From positions 1-14,782 of the forward strand of contig CAMYIQ010000262.1 of NCBI GenBank assembly GCA_947258465.1: a DNA stretch of 14,782 nt. Direction: 5' to 3'. Positions 1 through 6,502 of this stretch are shown piece after piece. Origin of the DNA: an uncultured Erythrobacter sp. Its GTDB lineage: Bacteria > Pseudomonadota > Alphaproteobacteria > Sphingomonadales > Sphingomonadaceae. The position numbers and the translations under genes were made by a program. The notes beneath the pieces are model-generated. The model was not told the DNA's origin. It was given only the letters and a program-made list of their open reading frames with translations, and made no database searches. Every line of letters starts with the position of its first letter. The stretch's first letter is position 1.

Positions 1-266
1 GGCGTGTCCTGCAAGGATTCCTCGCGGCGGCGCGCCGTAACCGTGATGACATTGAGACCGCTCGGAGCCTCTGCCGCGGCGGGTTCCGGTTCTGAGGCCT
101 GCGCCTGCACCGGCTCCGTTTCCGCAGTCTGCGCCTCCGCCGGAGCCAGGGGCACCGCCAGGGCGGCCAGGCCGGCGCCGAGAAAAAGGCTTCGGCGCAG
201 CTCGCCCCGTTCCCGCAGCCCGCCTGAAAGATCGCCGTCTTCGACGGAATTTCTTAGAATTGTCAT
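1..266 (-). CDS. TonB-dependent outer-membrane receptor, N-terminal part (runs off the window)
   Basis: The first 88 codons of a gene that continues beyond base 1. The product starts MTILRNSVEDGD and has a twin-arginine-like charged stretch followed by a hydrophobic signal segment (about residues 28-42, SLFLGAGLAALAVPL) ending at a likely AEAQ cleavage site. A low-complexity Ala/Glu/Pro linker follows, then the TonB-box-like motif NVITVTARRREESLQDT, which is typical of the start of the plug domain of sphingomonad TonB receptors. The ATG at 264-266 has a good ribosome site, AGGGGA, just upstream. Such receptors import bulky or scarce ligands across the outer membrane using TonB/ExbBD energy. 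Placed after an AraC regulator in a catabolic cluster, it is probably the uptake route for the pathway substrate; that is inference. No barrel sequence is visible, so ligand class cannot be judged. Confidence 0.85.
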   Translation of the reverse strand, partial: MTILRNSVEDGDLSGGLRERGELRRSLFLGAGLAALAVPLAPAEAQTAETEPVQAQASEPEPAAAEAPSGLNVITVTARRREESLQDT

Positions 267-582
267 CACTATCCCCTATCGCCACATTTATCGTTTTTGG
301 TGGATTCGGCCGCGTCGGAACCGGACGCTGTATCGGGGTGTCCCTTTTCGCACCCGGCGCCGGTTCCGACAGATTGTTGAAGGCACATTTCGCGAAAGCG
401 CGGAGCCGCGCTATCCCTTGAACGCGGTAGGCGACATCAGACTGCGGTAGAGTGGTAGGGCCATTCCGCGATCGCCGCACCCATGCCCGAAGATTGCGCG
501 GGGCGCGGGGCGAACAGCAACTCGCCATAGGCAGTGGTGGGAGTATCCGAAGCCGCCAGCCCAGCCGGCGACAAGCGGGCGG
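267..582. other. 316-bp intergenic leader of the TonB receptor gene
   Basis: This stretch lies between the AraC gene (ends at 583) and the receptor start (266), both on the minus strand. I see no credible gene: the open frames crossing it lack ribosome sites and family resemblance. It contains the long inverted repeat at 314-370 and a short GC-rich self-complementary run at 398-411. It must carry the receptor promoter unless the receptor is read through from the AraC gene. I could not identify a convincing -35/-10 pair. Confidence 0.6.
314..370. repeat. Inverted repeat (11-bp perfect arms) upstream of the TonB receptor
   Basis: GTCGGAACCGG at 314-324 is matched by its exact reverse complement CCGGTTCCGAC at 360-370. 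On the minus-strand transcript the stem can be extended by three further pairs past a single unpaired U. Inside it, a second small stem pairs 336-340 (GGGTG) with 351-355 (CACCC). The structure ends 48 nt before the receptor ATG. It is not followed by a T run on either strand, so it is not a standard terminator. It may be a two-half-site operator or a structured 5' leader; the sequence does not decide. Confidence 0.6.
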
Positions 583-592
583 TCAGGCCCGC
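575..592 (-). terminator. Possible weak hairpin at the end of the AraC gene
   Basis: GCGGGC (575-580) and GCCCGC (587-592) form a 6-bp GC stem with a 6-nt loop that covers the AraC stop codon (583-585). Only a very short T stretch follows on the minus strand, so termination would be weak or absent. Listed as a candidate only. Confidence 0.2.
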
Positions 593-1611
593 CCCATGCA
601 TTTGAGCGTTTCGGAGGGCCGTTCGCCGAATCTCTCGTGATAATCGCGCGCGAACTTCGAGAGATGGTTGAAGCCGCATTCCAGGGCGACTTCCGTGACC
701 GACCGCCCATCGTCGGCGGCATCGCGCAGCTGGCGATTGGCCAGTACGAGCCGGCGATTCTTGAGATAGTTCATCGGTGTCGTCGAACGGAAGCGGCGGA
801 AACCGGCATGCAGGGATCTCGCGGAGACGCCCGACACTTCGATCATTTCGTCCAGCGTGATCGGCTCGCACAAATGGGCGTTTATGTATTCTTCCACGCG
901 CCGAACATAGTAAGGTGCTGCGGCCGGGGCCGGAGAATGAAAAAGATCGGCATGGTTATGCGGCACGGCGGCCAGCAGGAGCCGCTGCAGGGTCTGCTCC
1001 ACGGCCCTTGCCGCGCGAAGATGGCCGAAGCCCGAAGCCCCCTCGTTCAGGTCGTCGCAAACGGTGCGAACCAGTTGCGCGAAAGCGACCGCAGCCCCCG
1101 TCAACCGTACCGGCTCCTGCGCAAAGTGCAGCTCTCCCGGGCAGAAACCCAATTCCCTGGTGAGAACCGATTCGAGCCCGCTCTTGGACAGCTTGACTGT
1201 GAAATGCTTGTAGCCCTTGCCGAAGACCTGGCGAACCGGCTCGTTGGGATCGAGCACACACATCTGGCCGGGACTAAGCCGGAAACTGGTCTGGCCCTGA
1301 GTTATTTCCGCCGAACCCGACAGGGAGAACTGAACGAGATACAATTCCTCCATGGGCGGAATTTTCACGATCACCCGGCCGTAGGGATTGCCATAGTCGG
1401 TTGCATTGAACGTGACCGATTTGAGCGAGGCCTGACAATGAGTGAAATCGATGGGAGGATTGCCGCCTTCGATTTGCAGATCGTGGGGGCACAGCATCCG
1501 GCTCATGTGATCGTGCACCTCGTCTATATCCGTGGTCACCAATCGCGCCATACTCGGCAAGGGTATCGTCGTGCCGTCCCACCGGTTCTGTGTCGCTACC
1601 TGCATCATCAT
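583..1611 (-). CDS. AraC/XylS-family transcriptional regulator
   Basis: A 342-residue DNA-binding activator. The N-terminal ~220 residues look like the AraC-binding-like domain of XylS/AndR-type aromatic-pathway activators. The C-terminal ~100 residues (about 235-335) hold the double helix-turn-helix: first HTH around 253-274 (ITLDEMIEVSGVSARSL), second around 304-325 (SVTEVALECGFNHLSKFARD), ending in the family signature FGERPSE. I chose the ATG at 1609-1611 (three consecutive Met codons), which leaves 19 nt after the upstream racemase-fold gene. An in-frame ATG at 1668 would add 19 residues and overlap that gene, and is less likely. The ribosome site is weak, suggesting translational coupling to the gene before it. 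It probably activates the divergent oxygenase operon starting at 2675 and perhaps the receptor; that is inferred from position. The effector is unknown. Confidence 0.88.
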   Translation of the reverse strand: MMMQVATQNRWDGTTIPLPSMARLVTTDIDEVHDHMSRMLCPHDLQIEGGNPPIDFTHCQASLKSVTFNATDYGNPYGRVIVKIPPMEELYLVQFSLSGSAEITQGQTSFRLSPGQMCVLDPNEPVRQVFGKGYKHFTVKLSKSGLESVLTRELGFCPGELHFAQEPVRLTGAAVAFAQLVRTVCDDLNEGASGFGHLRAARAVEQTLQRLLLAAVPHNHADLFHSPAPAAAPYYVRRVEEYINAHLCEPITLDEMIEVSGVSARSLHAGFRRFRSTTPMNYLKNRRLVLANRQLRDAADDGRSVTEVALECGFNHLSKFARDYHERFGERPSETLKCMGRA

Positions 1612-1630
1612 GGCTGTTCTCGCTCGCTCG

Positions 1631-2380
1631 TTAGGGCCCCCGACTGGAAAGAAAAACGCCGTCCGCAACGCGTTCGGGTGCGCGATAATATGCCTTGCTC
1701 TGGGATGCGCCCAGCTCCAGCATCATCTCGCACGTCTTGAATCCGACCAGGCCGGGGTTCAACACGGGCACGTCCAGCCGTTCGGCCAGGAAGAGGTGCG
1801 ACTGGTGCATCGTGGTCGATCCGAGCACAAGCACATCGGCGCGATCCCGCTCGAGCGCCAGGTGCGCCGCATCGAGCAGGGCAGGAAACACCGCATCTTC
1901 CTTCCCCGCCAGAAGCTCGGCCGTGTCCGGGCGTACATCGATCGACCGGATCGAGGCCAGCCGGTTTTCCAGGCCCTGTTCGCTAAGGACCTTGTCGTAT
2001 AGCCAGTTCAACCTGTCCCACATACTCAGAATGGAGAAGCGTTTTCCCAATTGGCAGGCCAGGTGATAGGTCGCTTGGGCGGTGCCGACCACCGGTATGG
2101 TCAGACGCGAGCGCAAGGCAGCCACACCGGAATCGCTCATCGAGTTGACGCAGACCGCTGCAAACCCTTCCTCTTCGGCTCGCGCGCCGGCCTCCAGGCA
2201 GAACGCATCGGCAATCGCCCCTTCGTATAGGGAACCGAGAGCGCCCTCGCCCCGCGCGGCGCAATCAAATACTATTTCCGTATCCTCGGCCATCATGTCC
2301 GCCGGGATCTGGCTCGCAAAAGCTTGCAGCGCAGCTTCCGGCACGGGAACGGGGACAATCATCTTGATGCGCCGTGTCAA
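1631..2380 (-). CDS. Asp/Glu/hydantoin racemase superfamily protein lacking the usual catalytic cysteines
   Basis: About 249 residues from a TTG start at 2378-2380, preceded by GGGAG at good spacing; this makes the protein begin MTRRIKMIVPVPVPE, as family members do. A longer GTG-free alternative is the ATG at 2416 (261 residues) with a weaker ribosome site. The fold is recognisable from the first-lobe segment ending LRSRLTIPVVG and the second-lobe segment ADVLVLGSTTMHQ. In hydantoin racemases these regions carry the two catalytic cysteines (C-x-G-D-P-G and L-G-C-A-G-M). Here the aligned residues are serines (NSMSDSG and LGSTTM), although one Cys lies three residues before the first site. It is therefore either a sub-family with different chemistry, such as an isomerase or decarboxylase, or inactive as a racemase. 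It is first in the operon with the AraC gene. Confidence 0.75.
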   Translation of the reverse strand: MTRRIKMIVPVPVPEAALQAFASQIPADMMAEDTEIVFDCAARGEGALGSLYEGAIADAFCLEAGARAEEEGFAAVCVNSMSDSGVAALRSRLTIPVVGTAQATYHLACQLGKRFSILSMWDRLNWLYDKVLSEQGLENRLASIRSIDVRPDTAELLAGKEDAVFPALLDAAHLALERDRADVLVLGSTTMHQSHLFLAERLDVPVLNPGLVGFKTCEMMLELGASQSKAYYRAPERVADGVFLSSRGP

Positions 2381-2674
2381 AACTATCTCCCAGGTATCGT
2401 CGCCATGAGGCGGCATGCCCGTCTATCCGGTTCAAGCCCGCTTTGGACCTAGAGTTAGAAGCCCCGGGCTCGCGAAGTCAAATACCGATTCCCCACCACA
2501 CAAGACCTTTTCGATATGATGGCAGCGGACGAGCGCAGCTAGCGCCCGCCCGCCCCGCATCCCGCACCGACGCGTATTCAGCGCTCAGCGGCCAGGGGCT
2601 GCACAGGAATGATAGCCAGCGATCGGCAGGGCGGCCCATTCTCGTTCGAAGGACAAACCAGCGGGAGAGGTATC
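2381..2674. promoter_or_regulatory. Divergent control region between racemase/araC operon and Rieske operon 1
   Basis: A 294-bp gap between two divergently read operons, so promoters for both should lie here. Reading right, TATGAT at 2515-2520 matches the -10 consensus in five of six bases, but no TTGACA-like -35 sits 16-18 bp upstream. That pattern fits an activator-dependent promoter such as those used by AraC/XylS proteins. A single sequence resembling an XylS half-site (TGCA-N6-TGATA, 2600-2614) is present without a clear partner. I found no good leftward promoter. No gene is supported in the gap. Confidence 0.4.
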
Positions 2675-3043
2675 TTGTCAGCCAAATTGCCAAAGGGGTT
2701 CGAAGATCTCGTCCCGTTTATCGACTGGGCGCAGCCGACCGAATTGCGCAGAAACGAAAAGCGCTGGTCGGTCACGCTCGAAGAAAGCCGCGCGTTCTAC
2801 GACAGCATGCTGAACCACGGGCCGGCCGCCCTGGAATATCTCGATCGGTTCTCGCTCGCGGAACTCGAGACACCCGAACGGGCGGCGGAAAAGCGCCTGC
2901 TCGACATGTGTCTCGCGCTCGCGGAAGTGTCGTCGACGATCGAAATGTATGAAGACCCGCAACCCAAATATGTCTTCCCGATCCAGCGGTTTGTTCCAAC
3001 ACACGATGCCTGGCCGCTGGCCGGAATGGGAGAGACAGTATGA
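2675..3043 (+). CDS. Uncharacterised small helical protein paired with Rieske oxygenase 1
   Basis: A 122-residue, highly charged protein with no signal peptide, no membrane segment and no metal-binding Cys/His cluster. I do not recognise a named family. I chose the TTG at 2675-2677 because GGGAGAGG lies just upstream and the resulting N-terminus (MSAKLPKGFEDLVPF) aligns with the paralogue at 12007-12381 (MTVPAGFEALAEF). An ATG at 2609 is possible but has no good ribosome site. Shared features of the two copies are GFE-x-L near residue 8, W18 followed by PT, an AFY motif (about 40-42), D-x-F-x-L-x-EL (57-64), a helix with ALAE (81-84), IE-x-Y (89-92) and RFV-x-x-H (105-110). Its stop overlaps the oxygenase start (ATGA), so the two are translationally coupled. 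It is not a classic NTF2-fold beta subunit. A structural or assembly partner is the likeliest reading, as inference. Confidence 0.75.
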   Translation: MSAKLPKGFEDLVPFIDWAQPTELRRNEKRWSVTLEESRAFYDSMLNHGPAALEYLDRFSLAELETPERAAEKRLLDMCLALAEVSSTIEMYEDPQPKYVFPIQRFVPTHDAWPLAGMGETV

Positions 3044-4230
3044 CCACGCCCCCTTGCCGTTTCATGGACCGATACCCCGATGAGGGGCGCGATCCGGTCG
3101 ATATCGAGCGCTATACCTCCACCGAATATTTCGACCGCGAACGCGAGGCGGTGTTTCGCCGCAAATGGCTCAATGTGGGCAATATCCTGCAGGCGCCGAA
3201 ACCCGGCGACTATTTCGTCGCGGATATCGAAGTGCTCGATACCTCCCTGGTGATCATTCACGGCAAGGACGGAGTCTATCGGGCATTCCACAACATGTGT
3301 TCGCATCGCGGCGCCCCGGTGGCGTGGGACAAGCAGGGCAGTTGCAAGGGATATCTGGCCTGCCGTTTTCATGGCTGGGTCTATGACCTGACCGGCAAGC
3401 TGGTGCAGATTTCGGACGCCGCGAACTTCCCCGGCGTCAAAGCCGAAGAGAACGGCCTCACACCTGTGCATTGCGACGTGTGGGAGAACTTCATCTTCGT
3501 CAATATGGCCGCCGAACCCGAAGAAACGCTGGCCGAATTCCTGGCCCCGGTTTCCGGTGAAATCGGCCGCTTCGATTTCACCGGTTTTACTCCCGCCTTC
3601 TCCTATCGCATCGAAGAGAATGTCAACTGGAAGACGCTTCAGGAAGCACAGCTCGAAGGCTGGCACCTGCCCTATCTGCACGACAAGACGCTGGCTCGCG
3701 CCGTGAAGGTGGAAGGCAATCAATATCGCCATGCGGGGATTGAACTGCATGGCCTGCACGGCGTACTCGGCTCTCCGCCATCGGAGAATTTCACGCCGTC
3801 GCCCGTCGCACAACTGGCGAGCCAATTTGGAACGGGAACGGTGCAGGCGTTCGGGTCCAACCTGGAGACCGAGGGCGAAGCCTATCGCTTCCGCGGCTCT
3901 TTCGATTTCTGGCACATCTTCCCGAACTTCTTCGTCGGCCTGCTGAACGGGCTTTACTTCACATTCAACATCTGGCCCGTCGCCGCCGATCGCAGCGTAT
4001 GGGAGATCAAAGGCTATTACCCGCCCGTGCGGACGGCCGGCGAACTGTTCGCGCGCGAATATTCCAAGGTCGGTCTTCGCGATCCGATGATGGAGGACTG
4101 CTATACCCATGAACTGATCTGCGCCCAGCTCAAATCCGGCGCGAAGCAGCACATCCACTTCCAGGACGAGGAACTCCTTGCCCGCCATCTCGGCAATGGT
4201 GTGGACCTGTGCGTGCGCGGCCTCGCCTGA
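3040..4230 (+). CDS. Rieske non-haem iron aromatic ring-hydroxylating oxygenase, alpha subunit (oxygenase 1)
   Basis: A 396-residue terminal oxygenase. The Rieske [2Fe-2S] ligands are C87 and H89 (CSHRGAP) and C108 and H111 (CRFHGW). The catalytic domain begins at NWK (196-198). The mononuclear iron ligands are H209 and H214 in EGWHLPYLH, with D353 (MMED) as the likely third. The residue bridging the Rieske and iron sites is Glu206, where naphthalene-type dioxygenases have Asp. The length fits single-subunit alpha proteins of the GbcA/CntA/phthalate-like group better than the ~450-residue alpha subunits of naphthalene or biphenyl dioxygenases. It overlaps the small partner gene by 4 nt and is followed by a reductase gene, but no ferredoxin is adjacent. 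Given the catechol operon downstream, it probably forms catechol or a precursor; the substrate is not readable from sequence. Confidence 0.9.
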   Translation: MTTPPCRFMDRYPDEGRDPVDIERYTSTEYFDREREAVFRRKWLNVGNILQAPKPGDYFVADIEVLDTSLVIIHGKDGVYRAFHNMCSHRGAPVAWDKQGSCKGYLACRFHGWVYDLTGKLVQISDAANFPGVKAEENGLTPVHCDVWENFIFVNMAAEPEETLAEFLAPVSGEIGRFDFTGFTPAFSYRIEENVNWKTLQEAQLEGWHLPYLHDKTLARAVKVEGNQYRHAGIELHGLHGVLGSPPSENFTPSPVAQLASQFGTGTVQAFGSNLETEGEAYRFRGSFDFWHIFPNFFVGLLNGLYFTFNIWPVAADRSVWEIKGYYPPVRTAGELFAREYSKVGLRDPMMEDCYTHELICAQLKSGAKQHIHFQDEELLARHLGNGVDLCVRGLA

Positions 4231-4269
4231 ATGGCGGGCTTGAACAGGCTACGAGCGTGGGAGGCCAAA

Positions 4270-5496
4270 GTGGATCTGAGGACAAGTTATGATGTCGTGA
4301 TCGTCGGGGCGGGCCACGCCGGCGCGGCGCTGGCAATCGCCCTTCGGCAAAAGGGGTTTTCCGGATCGATCCTGCTGATCGGCGATGAACCGGCCCTGCC
4401 CTACGAACGTCCGCCGCTGTCCAAAGACTATTTGTTGGGCAAGATCGGGGCGGAACACCTGTTGATCCGGCCCGCCGAATTCTGGCCCGAGAACAAGGTG
4501 GATCTTGCTGTTAGATGCGCCGTGCAAGAACTCGACCCGGATCGGCGCCGCGTCACGCTGTCCGACGGGCGCCATTTTTCCTTCGGATGGTGCGTGCTGG
4601 CGGCCGGGGGGAAAGTGCGCCGCCTCGCCTGCGATGGTGCGGAGCTTGGCGGTGTTCATACGCTGCGCAATGTGTCGGATGTCGAGCATATCCGCGACGA
4701 ACTGGATGCGACAAGCCAGGTGGCCGTTGTCGGCGCGGGCTATATAGGACTGGAATTCGCCGCGGCGGCCTGCGAACTGGGCAAGCGGGTCACGGTGATC
4801 GAGACGCAACAGCGCGTATTGTCGCGAGTCACCTCGCCGGTAATCTCCCGCTTCGTCGAGGAAGAACATATTCGCCGCGGCGTCAGCTTCCATTTCGGGC
4901 AGGGAGTCCGGGCATTTCGTGGCGAAGGGGCGTTGCAGGAAGCGATCCTCGACGATGGCACCGCGATACCCGCCCAAATGGCCATTTGCGGAATCGGGAT
5001 CGACGCCGAGACGCGGCTGGCCGAACAGGCGGGGCTGGCCTGCGATCAAGGCGTTCTGGTGGATTCCTGTTTCCGGACGTCGGCACCCGACATTCTCGCC
5101 ATTGGCGATTGCTCGCGGCATCCGAACCCCTTTGCCGACGGCCTCTGGCGGCTGGAATCGGTCCAGCACGCCCAGGATTCGGCCGCGACCGCTGCCGATG
5201 CGATTATCGGAAACGCCCTTCCCTACGCCCAGGTGCCGACCTTCTGGTCGCAGCAATATGATATGCGCCTGCAATCCGCCGGCCTGAGCATGGCGGCCGA
5301 CGAAATCATCGTGCGCGGAGAAACCGGAAGCACCCCCTTCAGCGCGATCTACACGCGCGAAGGGAAAGTCATCGGAATCGATGCCATCAATGCCCCGCGC
5401 GATTTCATGGCCGCCCGAAAGCTGATCAAACAGGGCGCCAGCCCCGACCGCGATAGCTTGCGCGACCCCGGCATACCGCTCCGGTCGCTGACCTAG
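4270..5496 (+). CDS. FAD/NAD(P)-dependent ferredoxin reductase of the Rieske oxygenase system
   Basis: A 408-residue flavoprotein that moves electrons from NAD(P)H to a Rieske or 2Fe-2S ferredoxin. Two dinucleotide folds are plain: the FAD site VVIVGAGHAG (about residues 9-18) and the NAD(P)H site VAVVGAGYIG (about 151-160). The second FAD contact ILAIGDC lies near 275-281. PYERPPLSK (about 45-53) is the classic start of the family. The GTG at 4270-4272 is chosen because GGGAGG lies 5 nt upstream and the N-terminus then matches the family. An ATG at 4231 directly after the oxygenase stop has no such site. There is no attached ferredoxin domain, so it must work with a separate ferredoxin; the only one in the window is at 11162-11467. 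Its stop codon overlaps that of the LysR gene on the other strand. Confidence 0.9.
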   Translation: MDLRTSYDVVIVGAGHAGAALAIALRQKGFSGSILLIGDEPALPYERPPLSKDYLLGKIGAEHLLIRPAEFWPENKVDLAVRCAVQELDPDRRRVTLSDGRHFSFGWCVLAAGGKVRRLACDGAELGGVHTLRNVSDVEHIRDELDATSQVAVVGAGYIGLEFAAAACELGKRVTVIETQQRVLSRVTSPVISRFVEEEHIRRGVSFHFGQGVRAFRGEGALQEAILDDGTAIPAQMAICGIGIDAETRLAEQAGLACDQGVLVDSCFRTSAPDILAIGDCSRHPNPFADGLWRLESVQHAQDSAATAADAIIGNALPYAQVPTFWSQQYDMRLQSAGLSMAADEIIVRGETGSTPFSAIYTREGKVIGIDAINAPRDFMAARKLIKQGASPDRDSLRDPGIPLRSLT

Positions 5497-6401
5497 TCAT
5501 GCTCGTCCACCCCGTCCTTGCCATGCAGCGCGCACCCGATTTCGATCAGCGCGTTCAGTTCCGCCGAAACATCGCCCGCCCGGTGTATCATCATGATCGG
5601 CGATTTCAGCGCGGCTTCCGCAAGCTGGACGTAACGGACATCGTCGCGCTGCAGGCGCTGAACCGATTCCGGCACCAGCGAGACGCCGGCATGCGCCGCG
5701 ACCAGACCGATCGCCGTCTGCAACTCGCGCACTTCCATGACCGAAACCGGGTCGAGACCGAGATCGTGATAGGCGCCAAGCACCTGGTCCGCATAGCTCG
5801 GACGCGCCGGTCGAGGATAGACGATCAGCGGCTGCGCGGCGAGTTCGGCAAGACTGACGGGCTCCGCGCTATCTGCAAGCGGATCGTCCGCCGAAACGAC
5901 CGCCACCAGCTTTTCCTTGGCCAACACGAGCCGGCGGATTGCCGGATCCTCGATCCGCAAACGACCGAAGCCGACATCGATCCGGCCCTCTTTAAGCGCC
6001 GCAATCTGTTCGACCGTGGAGCATTCGTGCAGCGATACATCGAGGTATTCGACCTGTTCGCGAAACCGATGAATGACCTCGGGCAAGGGGCCGTACAGCG
6101 TCGAGCCGACAAAGCCGATCACGAACCTGCGACGCTCCGCGCCGGCCGCATGGCGCATGATCGCCTGCAACTGGTCCATGCTCGCCAGAATCTGGCTCGC
6201 ATGCCCATACAGAAGGCGTCCCGCATCGGTCAGCCGGATCGGCCTCGTCTCCCGGTCGAAAAGCGCGGCCCCGACCTCGTCCTCGAGCTGGCGGATCTGC
6301 CGGCTGAGCGGCGGTTGCGCAATATTGAGCGTTTCGGCCGCGCGGGTGAAATTCCTCTCATCGGCGACCGCGACGAAATAGCGAAGATGCCGAAGTTCCA
6401 T
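5493..6401 (-). CDS. catR: LysR-family regulator of the cat operon (CatR/CatM/BenM type)
   Basis: A 302-residue LysR protein. The winged HTH is at the N-terminus: MELRHLRYFVAV, then FTRAAETLNIAQPPLSRQI (about 18-36) and LFDRETRPIRLT (48-59). The effector domain fills about 90-295 (start ~RFVIGFVGSTLYGPLP). This N-terminal pattern is that of the CatM/BenM/CatR group, which sense cis,cis-muconate (BenM also benzoate) and activate ortho-cleavage genes. The ATG at 6399-6401 has AAGGG at good spacing; an in-frame ATG at 6464 is poorer. The gene is divergent from catB with a 101-bp shared control region holding an ATAC-N7-GTAT site immediately upstream of its own start, so autoregulation is likely. 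It converges on the ferredoxin reductase gene with overlapping stops. Muconate as effector is inferred from family and context. Confidence 0.88.
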   Translation of the reverse strand: MELRHLRYFVAVADERNFTRAAETLNIAQPPLSRQIRQLEDEVGAALFDRETRPIRLTDAGRLLYGHASQILASMDQLQAIMRHAAGAERRRFVIGFVGSTLYGPLPEVIHRFREQVEYLDVSLHECSTVEQIAALKEGRIDVGFGRLRIEDPAIRRLVLAKEKLVAVVSADDPLADSAEPVSLAELAAQPLIVYPRPARPSYADQVLGAYHDLGLDPVSVMEVRELQTAIGLVAAHAGVSLVPESVQRLQRDDVRYVQLAEAALKSPIMMIHRAGDVSAELNALIEIGCALHGKDGVDEHD

Positions 6402-6404
6402 AAA

Positions 6405-6419
6405 ATACCCTTCACGTAT
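6405..6419. promoter_or_regulatory. Predicted CatR operator, ATAC-N7-GTAT
   Basis: ATAC at 6405-6408 and GTAT at 6416-6419 are separated by 7 bp, an exact match to the recognition dyad known for CatM and BenM. It lies 3 bp upstream of the catR start and about 84 bp upstream of the catB start, fitting both autorepression and activation of catB. Recognition by the local LysR protein is inference. Confidence 0.7.
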
Positions 6420-6439
6420 CGAGGCGTGCCCAATCGGTC

Positions 6440-6468
6440 TTGGGCCGGACCTTCTCAAGATCATATAA
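6440..6468 (+). promoter_or_regulatory. Candidate catB promoter
   Basis: TTGGGC (6440-6445) and ATATAA (6463-6468) are spaced 17 bp apart and would start transcription about 30 bp before the catB ATG. The predicted CatR operator lies 20 bp upstream of the -35 box, the normal place for a LysR recognition site. The -35 is weak, as expected for an activated promoter. Confidence 0.45.
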
Positions 6469-6502
6469 GCCGCTCGATTTCAAAGAATATCATGAGGCCA
6501 TC

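Noticed and set aside
4..450. 148-codon open frame on the plus strand at the left edge
   Set aside because: It is antisense to the TonB receptor start; composition is Arg/Ser/Pro-rich shadow sequence and there is no ribosome site.
637..1740. 367-codon open frame on the plus strand
   Set aside because: It lies antisense across the AraC gene, whose HTH motifs are unmistakable; this frame has no recognisable family features.
2600..2614. XylS-like half-site TGCA-N6-TGATA
   Set aside because: One base off consensus, no second half-site at the expected 21-bp spacing, and it lies downstream of the candidate -10; not enough for an operator call.
2675..3043. Small partner protein as a classic Rieske beta subunit
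   Set aside because: Beta subunits are about 160-190 residues with an NTF2-fold strand pattern; this is ~122 residues and reads as mainly helical.
2797..4188. 463-codon open frame on the minus strand
   Set aside because: Antisense shadow of oxygenase 1 and its small partner; high GC at third positions keeps this frame open.
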